Below, piece after piece: positions 17,301-25,155 of a DNA stretch of 64,000 nucleotides. Below the pieces are notes generated by a model, which saw nothing but the letters and a program-made list of their open reading frames with translations, did not search any database and was not told where the DNA came from. Made by a program: the position numbers and the translations under genes. Source of the stretch: T3Sed10-241 sp036796255 (GTDB taxonomy: Bacteria > Bacteroidota > Bacteroidia > Flavobacteriales_D > Cryomorphaceae); contig DAIRDH010000010.1 of NCBI GenBank assembly GCA_036796255.1, forward strand, positions 1-64,000. The letters are read 5' to 3'. Each line of letters starts with the position of its first letter. The stretch's first letter is position 1.

Positions 17301-19081
17301 AACCTTGCCTCACCTGGGTAGATCCTAGCCCAACCACTGGCTATACTAATTTCAATACCACTTTTGGAGGTGCGCCATGCGATGATGGCGACGGGTGTCC
17401 TTTCAATGAAATTACAGGATTTCAGGCTTGGGCTGGCGAAGCTTACGCAGTGAATGATTTTCAGGAAGGGGGCACTTATACTTTTAGTATTTGCAATGGC
17501 CCGGGCGCTGGCTCCTGGGTTCCGGAATTCACCATCATCGCTCCCAGTGGCGCTGTAGATGCATTCGGTGCGGGCACGGGTTGCAGCATCACGTGGACGG
17601 CATCAGAATCAGGCGCTTACTTCATCGTAATCAATGAGGCGGGCAATTGCGGTGTTGCGAATTCAATTAACAATGGATTTCCTGCCCTTACCTGTGAGGA
17701 TGGTACCGCGGTGTGTGAGCCGCAACCTGAATGTGAAATATTCCCGATGGAACTTCAGGGCAGCGCAAGCCTCTGCCCAGGCGAAACGGCTACTGTAGTG
17801 CTTACTGCTCCCGCTGTCTTGCCTGCAGGTGCTGCCTTAGGGATTCTGTTTTCTGATGCAGATGGACAAGGCTTCTTAAACCTTACAGGCGTAACCTTTC
17901 CTTATGTTTTTGACAATGATTTGAATGGCTTGCTTTCCGCAAATAATATTGACTTGCTGGAAGGTGAAGTAGGATTTACCCTCTTCGCATACACCAATCC
18001 CGGCAATGTGGGTGGCAGCATATGCAGTTTTGGTGAAGTGGATTTTGTGGTCAACTTCCTCGCTGCTGATGATCCTTTGTGCGACCCTCTGGAGCCTTGC
18101 ACTGCGCCCGATCCTTTGGTGCTCGGCCCTGTCGTGCTTTGCCCAGGAGAGACCAGTCAACTCGGCTCGGCCAGCCCTCCCGAGATTCCCGAAGGTGGCG
18201 GTATAGGTGTGCAGTTTGTCAATCTGGCTACTGAAGCTGCCGCAGGGCTATCTGGTATCAGCCTGCCTTTCACCTTCGACAATGATCTTGGAGGGGTACT
18301 TTCAGCAAATGACATGGATCCTTTTGAGGGGGAATACGAAGTGTTCTTCTTCATTTATACGGATCCGGCCAATGTCTCGGCCAGTTTGTGCGACATCGGA
18401 AATGGCATTGCACTTGTGACATTTCTATCAGCCGACGACCCTCAGTGCACAAATGAGCCGGAGCCCTGTAATGCCGGATCGCTTGCTTTTATCGAAGAAG
18501 GCACTGAGTTATGTCCCGGTGAGGTGCTAACACTTATAAATAATGGCGAAGTGGAGGTGCCTGAAGGAGGCATATATACCGTATTCGCAACGTATGCAGG
18601 CGAAACCTTTGTGCTCGAAGATGTGCTCGCCAATGTGGCCTACACAGTAGACCACACGCTCGGAGGGTTGATTCCAGATGGAATGGAAGGTGAAGTGAGC
18701 TTTACAGCCTTGGCTTACGCCAGTGATAATGAAGAAAGCCTTTGCAGTGAAAGTAATACCGTTGTAGTAACCTTCCTCCCTGCCGACGAGTGGCCTTGCT
18801 TTATCAATTCGACTGCCAATTCCGCAATAGGAGCTGTAAATCTCTATCCCAACCCGGCACGCGATGAAGTGCAGCTTGATTTCCGGTTGAGAAGTGTAGA
18901 TAAAACCGCGATCAGTATCATTGACGTCTCAGGTAGACTTGTGCAATCCATCAATGTAAATCCACAGCTTGGTCATAACAAGCAACTGATTGAAACCAAC
19001 CAGCTGGCACCGGGCTTCTACAGCGTAGTGTTGCGCTCTGGCGACTACATTGCCACCAAGGCATTGGTGATACAGCATTAA
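14330..19081 (+). CDS. Giant secreted HExxH protein with tandem repeat modules and T9SS type A sorting domain
   Basis: 1583 residues from the ATG at 14330, which gives signal peptide MLTHLRTSLITSLLLLALANLQAQ; the longer ORF from 14255 reads through the terminator above. Residues ~70-330 form a zinc-protease-like domain with HELGHGLGF (H191, E192, H195); the third metzincin histidine is replaced by SS. Then come two module types: A (starting EPCLTWQDPSP, with GGAPCDDGDGCPFNE and GTGCSITWTA) and B (starting SLCPGET, with DNDLNGLLSAN and FxYTxP). The order is A1-B1-A2-B2-B3-A3-B4-B5-B6. The C terminus (NLYPNPARDE ... GFYSVVLRSGD) is a type A sorting domain, so it is exported by T9SS and kept at the surface or released. 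Module A resembles pre-peptidase C-terminal beta sandwiches. Substrate unknown. Confidence 0.85.
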   Translation: MLTHLRTSLITSLLLLALANLQAQSTNSIPGTLVVCPMGEFDGHHHVPMPQYIMEKMQSMHRSSGSRDNCSTIDVTYIGFPPAAQTAFEHAKEIWENTLTSSVTIRVEATWANLGANTLGSAGPNNLFWDFAGAPDGRIYPSALANALAGFDLDPGEPHILVNINSTADWYLGVDGNAPFDEFDFVSVVLHELGHGLGFSSSRAYNEDTGAGTLGFGSLQYRYDDFLLLGENGTSLISLGNGIALGNAFTSDNLYSGSVLAATANGGSQPRYHAPANFTPGSSIAHWDEGDFPAGNDQSLMTPQIGPGEAIHNPGTITLGLFADMGWSVCASLEDDPCITWQDPSPTTGYSDFNTAFGGAPCDDGSGCPFNEITGFQVWASEAYAVNNFQEGGTYTFSICNGSGAGTWVPDFTIISPSGIVEASGPGTGCAITWTASEDGTYLIVINEAGACGEANSINNGFPALTCADGTTVCDDLSDCSTPPLVFEGPDAICPDQSTTVNLSAPATVPDGGGLRLQFINTATNTGINLNGATFPFTFNSDLNGLLSANGFAAFEGTYALNVFVYSDASSTAAINGSICASGDTPIELTFYEEGAAECLEVDEPCLTWQDPSPVTGWSDFNDIFGGAPCDDGDGCPFNEIDDFQVWASEAYAVDNFIAGGTYTFSMCNGPGAGSWVPEFTIIAPSGEVDAFGLGTGCSITWTATESGTYLILINEVGSCGIANSINNGYPALTCVDGTAECDAGVACDISPMELEGNTSLCPGESGTVVLTAPAILPPGAGLGILFSDAENGGFLSLTGIEFPFSFDNDLNGLLSANDLDLLEGEVGFTLFAYTDPGNVAGSVCSIGQVDFVVNFLAEDDPLCDPTATCVAPDPVIIGSAELCPGETSQLGSLSAPLVPDGGGLGVQFFNTATQATVELTDIGLPLTLDNDLGGVLSANDIDALEGQYEVFFFIYTNPADIGGSLCATGTGTATINFLSSDDPLCAVEPEPCLTWVDPSPTTGYTNFNTTFGGAPCDDGDGCPFNEITGFQAWAGEAYAVNDFQEGGTYTFSICNGPGAGSWVPEFTIIAPSGAVDAFGAGTGCSITWTASESGAYFIVINEAGNCGVANSINNGFPALTCEDGTAVCEPQPECEIFPMELQGSASLCPGETATVVLTAPAVLPAGAALGILFSDADGQGFLNLTGVTFPYVFDNDLNGLLSANNIDLLEGEVGFTLFAYTNPGNVGGSICSFGEVDFVVNFLAADDPLCDPLEPCTAPDPLVLGPVVLCPGETSQLGSASPPEIPEGGGIGVQFVNLATEAAAGLSGISLPFTFDNDLGGVLSANDMDPFEGEYEVFFFIYTDPANVSASLCDIGNGIALVTFLSADDPQCTNEPEPCNAGSLAFIEEGTELCPGEVLTLINNGEVEVPEGGIYTVFATYAGETFVLEDVLANVAYTVDHTLGGLIPDGMEGEVSFTALAYASDNEESLCSESNTVVVTFLPADEWPCFINSTANSAIGAVNLYPNPARDEVQLDFRLRSVDKTAISIIDVSGRLVQSINVNPQLGHNKQLIETNQLAPGFYSVVLRSGDYIATKALVIQH
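15335..16138 (+). repeat. First A-B unit of the repeat array (268 residues)
   Basis: Encodes residues 336-603: module A1 plus B1. It lacks the second B module present in the two units that follow. Confidence 0.8.
16139..17299 (+). repeat. A-B-B' super-repeat, copy 1 (1161 nt, 387 residues)
   Basis: Encodes residues 604-990. Landmarks recur in the next copy at exactly +387 residues: EPC at 604/991, the B cysteine at 762/1149 and the B' cysteine at 884/1271. The DNA copies are clearly diverged, so the duplication is not recent. Confidence 0.85.
17300..18460 (+). repeat. A-B-B' super-repeat, copy 2 (1161 nt, 387 residues)
   Basis: Encodes residues 991-1377. It is followed exactly at the next period boundary (E1378, EPC again) by a shortened unit that keeps the EPC start but has lost the A module and goes straight to B6. 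Confidence 0.85.
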
Positions 19082-19116
19082 GTAAGGGTACTGCGCAGTG
19101 GCCATATTTTGCCGAA

Positions 19117-19147
19117 AGGCGGTAGAGAAATTAAGCCTCTACCGCCT
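19117..19147. terminator. Inverted repeat between convergent genes, possible bidirectional terminator
   Basis: A perfect 11-bp stem AGGCGGTAGAG/CTCTACCGCCT with a 9-nt loop. The TAA stop of the GH57 gene (19131-19133) sits in the loop. There is no long T-run on either strand, so it may act as a stabilising or factor-dependent 3' hairpin. Confidence 0.55.
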
Positions 19148-21551
19148 GAAGCTTACCCACTTCAAGGTTTACATACTGAGCGAAATCGGTCAGTTGCATG
19201 TGAATCGCTGAGGGCAATGTGCTGTTCATTGATTTCAATACCTTGAATACGGTGTCTTGTACGTCATTCAGTTCTGGATGTACCCCGATGCGGCCGAGCA
19301 ATTCCAAGGCAGCACGCATGTTCTGAAATTGATCCAGGGTAACCTTAACATTGCCGCTGTGAATAGGTCCAATGGAAGTGAGCATTGCATTGAGTTTGTT
19401 GGCACAAATGAAGTTGAGGTCGTTGTGGTCAACCTTGAATTTGAACTTTTTTAAGTCTTTTACAATTCTTTTCAAATCTGATATCTTGACTTTTCCTCCA
19501 TCGGGCTTGAAGAGTTCCCGCAATTCATGGTTGAGCAGCATCTCTAAGTTTTTAACCAAAATATCCGGAGCTTTAAGTCCGGAATTTTGCATAACGTTGA
19601 TTACGCTGTAATTGCGGTCATTGATTTTTTTGTAAGATGAAGCTGCGAGACCCATGCTGTAATCGAGAATGCTGTTGAGCATTTTGAGCTGCTCATCCTT
19701 GAACATGTCGAAAAAGGAAAAGCTGCGTTGCTCAGGATACCGGGCAAAGAGCTCAATGACTTTTGAAATATTGGAGTTAGAAAAAGCTGTAACCACTTCA
19801 TCTATGAACTCATGGTACTGCTCATCGGGAATGGCCTCAAAAGACTTGCCGATCACGTGGTGTTGGCCCATGTAAAGCACGAGGAAGCTAAAATTTTTCT
19901 CACTAAACGTCACTTTCGACTTCACATGCGTGCGTCCCACGGCGAGTTTTTGGTTTCCTTGTACTATGCGGCGAAAGTCGGAACTCCGGCAAGTATAGTT
20001 TAATACGCTGATCTCATTGGGATCTTCTGCGAAAAGGGATGATACTGCATAGTGCATGCCTATGTGCGTGAGGGTAACCTCTGAGGGGATCACGTATTTT
20101 TGATATACACCCTCGCCGTTGGCAAGTTCGGGAAGGTTGCACTGCGCTTCCCGCAGGCGCTTTCTAAATTCCTTGTCGAGCGACACGCCTTCCACACTTC
20201 TTGCAAGCTGTATGGTGCGCCTGGCGTACTGAAGTATTTGCACCGTTTCAATGCCTGAAATTTCATCGAAGAACCAACCGCAGCTGGTAAACATCAATAA
20301 GGCATTGCGTTGCATTTCGAGCAAGCGCATAATCTGCGTTTGCTCATCGATTTTCAAATTGCCGAAGTGGCGGTGCAAGAAAGATTGTACCACTTCGGGT
20401 GTGCGGTTAAGGATCACTTCAATGTACTCGTTGCGCAATTGTTGTGGATCCTTCTTGAGCGCTGTGATCTGCTTGATGTAGATATCAGAGGTCTTGTCGC
20501 GAAGCCAATTGAGGCTTTCACGCAAGGGGGCGCGCCACCGTTGGTTCCAGTCCGGCCGGCCACCGGAGTTGCATCCGCAATCGCTCCTCCATCGCTCTAC
20601 ACCGTGCACACAGCTCCACGACGAATTTTCATGAATTTCGGCTTCGTGTCTCGGTGGGTTTAGTTCAAGATATTGGCCGTAGTTCGTAATCTTGGCGAGG
20701 CCATTTGTTTCGATATAGCGCATGCAGTACGCCAGCGCCATATCGCCGTAGCGGTGGTGGTGTCCATAGCTTTCACCATCGGTGGCAATGTGCAGCAGTT
20801 GATTGGTTTGACGCCCGTCGAATCCACCAGTCAGGTAATTGGCAAATTCTTTACCATCTTTCAACAAACCTTTGAAGGCGACTGCCTCTGATCGTTTGCC
20901 GTCGTAAAAGAACAGGCTTATACTTTTGCCGGAAGGCAAATTGCACAGATATGGCTGCAGGGGGTCTATGCCGCTGTGCCAGTCATTGCTGCCTATACTT
21001 CTGAAGCGTTTTGCCTGTCGCGGCGCCAATACGGTGTAAGTAATTCCTTGTTCAGCAAGCACTTCCAGCGTATCGAGATCGACAGCCGTTTCGGCCAGCC
21101 ACATGCCTTGGGGCTTGCGCCTGAACCGCGATTCGAAGTCTTTAATGCCCCAAATCACCTGGGTTTCCTTGTCGCGTCGCGAGGCCAAGGGCATGATAAT
21201 GTGGTTGTACACCTGGGCCATTGCAGAACCGTGGCCTCCAAAATATTCCATGCTCTTGATATCGGCCTCAAGTATGCTTTGGTAGGTTTTAGGGCGGTTG
21301 GCCTCAAGCCAGCTCAACAGGGTAGGACCAAAGTTGAAGCTCATGCGGGCGTAGTTGTTGACTATGTCCACAATTTTGGACTCTTCATTCAGCATGCGAG
21401 ACACGCCATTGGGCATGTAGCACTCCTGTGTGATGCGCTCATTCCAGTCGTGGTACGGAGCAGCTGAGTCTTGGTATTCAATTTTTTCCAGCCAGGCATT
21501 TTCGCGTGGCGGCTGGTAAAAATGTCCGTGTATGCAAATGTACTTGCTCAT
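19131..21551 (-). CDS. Glycoside hydrolase family 57 protein with DUF3536
   Basis: 806 residues. The GH57 (beta/alpha)7 barrel is shown by the opening MSKYICIHGHFYQPPREN, the nucleophile region GMWLAETAVDL (E154), and ATDGESYGHHHRYGDMAL. The second half is the DUF3536 helical region. Members are annotated as alpha-amylase/alpha-mannosidase-like; exact activity is unknown. The start is the ATG at 21551; the upstream ATG at 21575 would add eight residues before the conserved MSKYICIHGH. It is the last gene of a minus-strand operon behind glgE, maltokinase and glgB, 45 bp after glgB, so an alpha-glucan substrate such as stored glycogen is the best inference. Confidence 0.87.
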   Translation of the reverse strand: MSKYICIHGHFYQPPRENAWLEKIEYQDSAAPYHDWNERITQECYMPNGVSRMLNEESKIVDIVNNYARMSFNFGPTLLSWLEANRPKTYQSILEADIKSMEYFGGHGSAMAQVYNHIIMPLASRRDKETQVIWGIKDFESRFRRKPQGMWLAETAVDLDTLEVLAEQGITYTVLAPRQAKRFRSIGSNDWHSGIDPLQPYLCNLPSGKSISLFFYDGKRSEAVAFKGLLKDGKEFANYLTGGFDGRQTNQLLHIATDGESYGHHHRYGDMALAYCMRYIETNGLAKITNYGQYLELNPPRHEAEIHENSSWSCVHGVERWRSDCGCNSGGRPDWNQRWRAPLRESLNWLRDKTSDIYIKQITALKKDPQQLRNEYIEVILNRTPEVVQSFLHRHFGNLKIDEQTQIMRLLEMQRNALLMFTSCGWFFDEISGIETVQILQYARRTIQLARSVEGVSLDKEFRKRLREAQCNLPELANGEGVYQKYVIPSEVTLTHIGMHYAVSSLFAEDPNEISVLNYTCRSSDFRRIVQGNQKLAVGRTHVKSKVTFSEKNFSFLVLYMGQHHVIGKSFEAIPDEQYHEFIDEVVTAFSNSNISKVIELFARYPEQRSFSFFDMFKDEQLKMLNSILDYSMGLAASSYKKINDRNYSVINVMQNSGLKAPDILVKNLEMLLNHELRELFKPDGGKVKISDLKRIVKDLKKFKFKVDHNDLNFICANKLNAMLTSIGPIHSGNVKVTLDQFQNMRAALELLGRIGVHPELNDVQDTVFKVLKSMNSTLPSAIHMQLTDFAQYVNLEVGKLQAVEA

Positions 21552-21596
21552 TAGTCTCTCAGTTTCTTTCAGCACTTAGCTTTAATGGGGAGGTGT

Positions 21597-23528
21597 CTAT
21601 CGCTGGGCTTCCAAAATTGTAAATCCCATAGGTGGTAACTTCAACTCTATTGAATGGAGCTTGCCATGGCTTGGTTCGGCCTCAGCTGTGATGATCTCAT
21701 CGTTGGTAAATCCGCTTCCGCCAAATCGCAAGGCGTCAGAGTTAAAAATTTCTTTGTACTTCTTTTTATCCTGCACGCCAATTCTATAGCGTTCCTGGGC
21801 CACAGGCACAAAGTTACCAATGATGAGGAGTTTTTTGGCAGCACTTTTTCCTTTGGCTTTGCCTTTTCGGTAAAAGCAAATAACGGAGTTTTTGCTGTCG
21901 CCATAATCGATCCATTCGAAGCCCTCACCGCTGAAGTTGAAGTCGTGAAGGGCGTTTTTTTCTTTATACAATGAATTGAGTTCCGTGACCATTTCGGCCA
22001 TGCCGTTATGGAAATTAAATTTGTAAAGATTCCACAGCAGGCTCTCATCGTGCTTCCACTCTGAGAATTGTGCAAACTCATTGCCCATAAATAGGATTTT
22101 GGCTCCGGGATGGGTGTACATCCAGCAGTACAAAGAACGAAGGTTGGCAAAGCGCTGCCATTCGTCGCCGGGCATGCGCGAGAGGAGTGAACCCTTGCCG
22201 TGCACCACTTCATCATGTGAGAGCGGCAGCATAAAGTTTTCCGTAAAGGCATACACAAGGCTGAAAGTGAGCTTATTCTGGTGGTATTGTCTGAAAAGTG
22301 GATTCTCTTTCATGTATTCCAACATATCATTCATCCAGCCCATCATCCACTTCATGCCAAAACCGAGTCCACCGGTATCAACAGGTCTTGAGACACCTGG
22401 CCATGAGGTGCTTTCCTCTGCGATGGTTTGTACATCGGGGAAGTTGGCATACACAGCGGCATTCATTTCTCTTAGCAGCGACACAGCTTCCAGATTCTCA
22501 CGACCACCGTATTTGTTTGGAATCCACTCACCTTCCTTGCGGCTGTAATCGAGGTAAAGCATGGAAGCCACGGCATCCACGCGGATGCCATCGATGTGAA
22601 ACACATCGAGCCAATACATCGCATTGCTGATCAGGAAGGCGCGTACTTCGTTGCGGCCATAGTTGAAAATGTAGCTTTTCCAGTCGGGGTGATAACCCAA
22701 CCTGTGGTCTTCATGCTCATAGAGCGCAGTGCCGTCAAAGCGGAAAAGGCCATGCATATCGCCCGGGAAGTGGCTGGGCACCCAGTCCACAAACACGCCG
22801 ATATCGGCATTGTGGAAGGCATCAACGAGGTAGGCGAAGTCTTCGGGCGTGCCAAAGCGCGACGAAGGAGCAAAATATCCAGTGATTTGATAGCCCCATG
22901 AGCCAAAGAAGGGGTGCTCCATCACGGGCATGAATTCTACGTGTGTGAAACCGAGTTTCTTCACGTAAGGTACGAGTTCATCGGCGAGTTCGCGGTAAGT
23001 AAGCGAGCGGTTGTTGTCATCGGCTTTGCGCCTCCAGGAGCCAAGGTGTACCTCGTAAACCGAGATGGGTGCGTCGAGGCTGTTGTGCTTTTTGCGCTTC
23101 TTCATCCATGCGCTGTCCGTCCATTTCGGCTGGATTTTACGCACTACAGAAGCCGTTTTTGGTGGGGTTTCCCATTGACGGGCAAAGGGATCGCCCTTTT
23201 CAAGATAGCCATTGGTACCGCGCATCTTGATGGCATATTTGTATACTTCGCCTTCGCCTACCCCGGGTATAAATCCTTCCCAAAGGCCGCTGTGGTCCCA
23301 GCGGCTATTAAGCACATGCATGGTTCTGTTCCAGCTGTTGAAATTGCCAATCACGGAAACTGAATCGGCATTGGGGGCCCATACCACGAAGTAAGTTCCT
23401 GCAATACCATCGACTTCCATCGGGGTGCTGCCCATTTTTTCGTAGAGCCTGTGGTGTGTGCCAGTGCCCAGAAGGGAAATGTCAAAGTCAGTAAGCAGGC
23501 TGAAAGGTTTAACTGGTGCGTCGGTCAT
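21597..23528 (-). CDS. glgB: 1,4-alpha-glucan branching enzyme
   Basis: 643-residue GH13 enzyme forming alpha-1,6 branches in glycogen. An N-terminal CBM48 domain (YFVVWAPNADSVSVIGNFNSW) precedes the catalytic barrel. Barrel landmarks are VDWVPSHFPGD, the nucleophile in GIRVDAVASML (D318), the acid/base in QTIAEESTSWPG (E371) and LPLSHDEVVHGKGSL. The ATG at 23528 follows the maltokinase stop by 2 bp; a TTG at 23534 would overlap it by 4 nt and is a possible alternative. Its position directly after glgE and the maltokinase is the known partnership in which GlgE extends and GlgB branches the alpha-glucan. Confidence 0.96.
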   Translation of the reverse strand: MTDAPVKPFSLLTDFDISLLGTGTHHRLYEKMGSTPMEVDGIAGTYFVVWAPNADSVSVIGNFNSWNRTMHVLNSRWDHSGLWEGFIPGVGEGEVYKYAIKMRGTNGYLEKGDPFARQWETPPKTASVVRKIQPKWTDSAWMKKRKKHNSLDAPISVYEVHLGSWRRKADDNNRSLTYRELADELVPYVKKLGFTHVEFMPVMEHPFFGSWGYQITGYFAPSSRFGTPEDFAYLVDAFHNADIGVFVDWVPSHFPGDMHGLFRFDGTALYEHEDHRLGYHPDWKSYIFNYGRNEVRAFLISNAMYWLDVFHIDGIRVDAVASMLYLDYSRKEGEWIPNKYGGRENLEAVSLLREMNAAVYANFPDVQTIAEESTSWPGVSRPVDTGGLGFGMKWMMGWMNDMLEYMKENPLFRQYHQNKLTFSLVYAFTENFMLPLSHDEVVHGKGSLLSRMPGDEWQRFANLRSLYCWMYTHPGAKILFMGNEFAQFSEWKHDESLLWNLYKFNFHNGMAEMVTELNSLYKEKNALHDFNFSGEGFEWIDYGDSKNSVICFYRKGKAKGKSAAKKLLIIGNFVPVAQERYRIGVQDKKKYKEIFNSDALRFGGSGFTNDEIITAEAEPSHGKLHSIELKLPPMGFTILEAQR

Positions 23529-23530
23529 GG

Positions 23531-25153
23531 TCAATCGTTATTTAGAATTTGCATAATGCCTTTGAGTGGTATCACCACCCAATCAGGCCGTGCGTGAAGC
23601 TCGTATCCGAGCTCGTAAATTGCTTTTTCAAAGATATGGTAACGCAACAAGAAGTCGATTTCGCGTTCGTACCCAATATTTAATCCACCTTCCATCGCCG
23701 TTTTGGTGTAGTAATAAAGGCTAATCCCAACGAGGAGGCGGTAGTAGCGTCCGCCTATTTCCATCAGCATTTCCTGATCGGGATGGCCGGCAAACCGCTG
23801 AAATATAGTGGCAAATACTGCATAGTGGTAAGAGCGAAACAAACCTGCAAGGTCTTTGACCGGGGGCTGCTTCACCTTGCGGTCGCGGATGGTGCTCTCA
23901 GGTTCACCTTCGAAATCGAGGATGCAAAAATCATCGCCCGTGATGAGCACCTGGCCCAGATGGTAGTCGCCGTGTATCCGAATGCGCGCTGAGTTGAGCT
24001 TCTGCTCATCGAAGTTGAGTAGCCGGTCCTTGATGCGGTCCTTATTGTCGATAAGGTAATCCGCATATTCGCGGGCTTTGCCTTTGAGCTCCTTTTTGTG
24101 CTGGTCAAGCAGGTGAAATCGCCTGTCATACATATACATCACCCTGTTGAGCAGCCACACCGTATAGTCACTTGTGAAGGCCTCAGGATTAAAGTGCCGA
24201 TCAGTTTTGTCTTCGGCCAATGAAAGGTGAAGCTCAGCGGTGCGCACGGCAAGCTTTTTTACTTTGGCAAGCATTCCTTCTCCCACCAGTTTGCGGTAAA
24301 AGGCTGGCACCTTGCGCAGTTCAATGGCCCGGTATAGCTCCACCTTAGGCAAGTCATCGAGCTTGAGGTCAAGCTCATTGCTGCGCTTGAAGAAAGCTTC
24401 AATTTCGTTGAGCGTATCATTCCATGCCTCGCCTTCATTGTCAACTTTCTCCTGCATCAGCCCGAGAGATACGGTGTAGTAATCAGCGCGTATCCACTCT
24501 ATACTGCCGGCAAAATGGGGTGAATGCGGGAAATTCGATTTTTCCGAAAGGAAGCGCGTGAGCTCAAGGTCGGGATTATTGTTTCGGAATAGCTTTCGGT
24601 ATATTTTCAGGTAGTACAAGTCGCCGTACACGATGGTACTGTTGCTCTGCTCCACTGCGAGCACTTTTGAATTCTTCCCATGGATGGCTGCAGCCGGCTT
24701 TAGCCTTTTTCCCTTGCTGAAAGTAAGTTCTCCCCCGGGTACCTCCAGCTTGCTGCGGTCAAGTATGTGCTGAAAGATACTTTCGCGAAATTTTTTGCAA
24801 TAAATGGCATCAATGAGGTAGCCTGTTTTTTCGCCTTTTGCGTTTTTCAACTGGCAAATGATGGCTTTCTTGTCTTCCGCTTCGGTATTCATGCATACCG
24901 GCAGCAGGTACGTTTCGCTGTGAGCAGTTTCAAATACGGCCTCGACAAAAAGGAAAAAAGCTTTTTGGTTTTTGCTGATTTCGTAGGGAAATATCCTGTC
25001 GATGTTGTAGCGCTTTATGTGCGATGTCTTTGCGCCAAACCATCTCATGTTTAGAACATAAGAAGGTACAATTTCGGATTCAAACTTTGCGAGCAGGCTG
25101 TCTTCCCGATCGAAGATCTCCTCCCAACTTTTGTCAATCGTGAGGCTTTTCAT
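23531..25153 (-). CDS. Maltokinase (Mak/Pep2-like)
   Basis: 540 residues with an aminoglycoside-phosphotransferase-like kinase fold. Maltokinase phosphorylates maltose with ATP to maltose-1-phosphate, the donor for GlgE. The catalytic loop IRIHGDYHLGQVL and metal-binding CILDFEGEP are intact, and PPVKDLAGLFRSYHYA is the conserved helix after them. The N-terminal cap carries NMRWFGAKTSHIKRY, typical of the family. It is a free-standing kinase with no fused trehalose synthase (TreS) domain, unlike many TreS-Mak fusions. ATG 25153 is 2 bp after the glgE stop. No treS is visible in the window. Confidence 0.88.
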   Translation of the reverse strand: MKSLTIDKSWEEIFDREDSLLAKFESEIVPSYVLNMRWFGAKTSHIKRYNIDRIFPYEISKNQKAFFLFVEAVFETAHSETYLLPVCMNTEAEDKKAIICQLKNAKGEKTGYLIDAIYCKKFRESIFQHILDRSKLEVPGGELTFSKGKRLKPAAAIHGKNSKVLAVEQSNSTIVYGDLYYLKIYRKLFRNNNPDLELTRFLSEKSNFPHSPHFAGSIEWIRADYYTVSLGLMQEKVDNEGEAWNDTLNEIEAFFKRSNELDLKLDDLPKVELYRAIELRKVPAFYRKLVGEGMLAKVKKLAVRTAELHLSLAEDKTDRHFNPEAFTSDYTVWLLNRVMYMYDRRFHLLDQHKKELKGKAREYADYLIDNKDRIKDRLLNFDEQKLNSARIRIHGDYHLGQVLITGDDFCILDFEGEPESTIRDRKVKQPPVKDLAGLFRSYHYAVFATIFQRFAGHPDQEMLMEIGGRYYRLLVGISLYYYTKTAMEGGLNIGYEREIDFLLRYHIFEKAIYELGYELHARPDWVVIPLKGIMQILNND

Positions 25154-25155
25154 GG

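Noticed and set aside
16315..18354. Series of similar antisense ORFs within the repeat protein
   Set aside because: Their similarity to each other simply mirrors the sense-strand repeats; none has a promoter or plausible composition.
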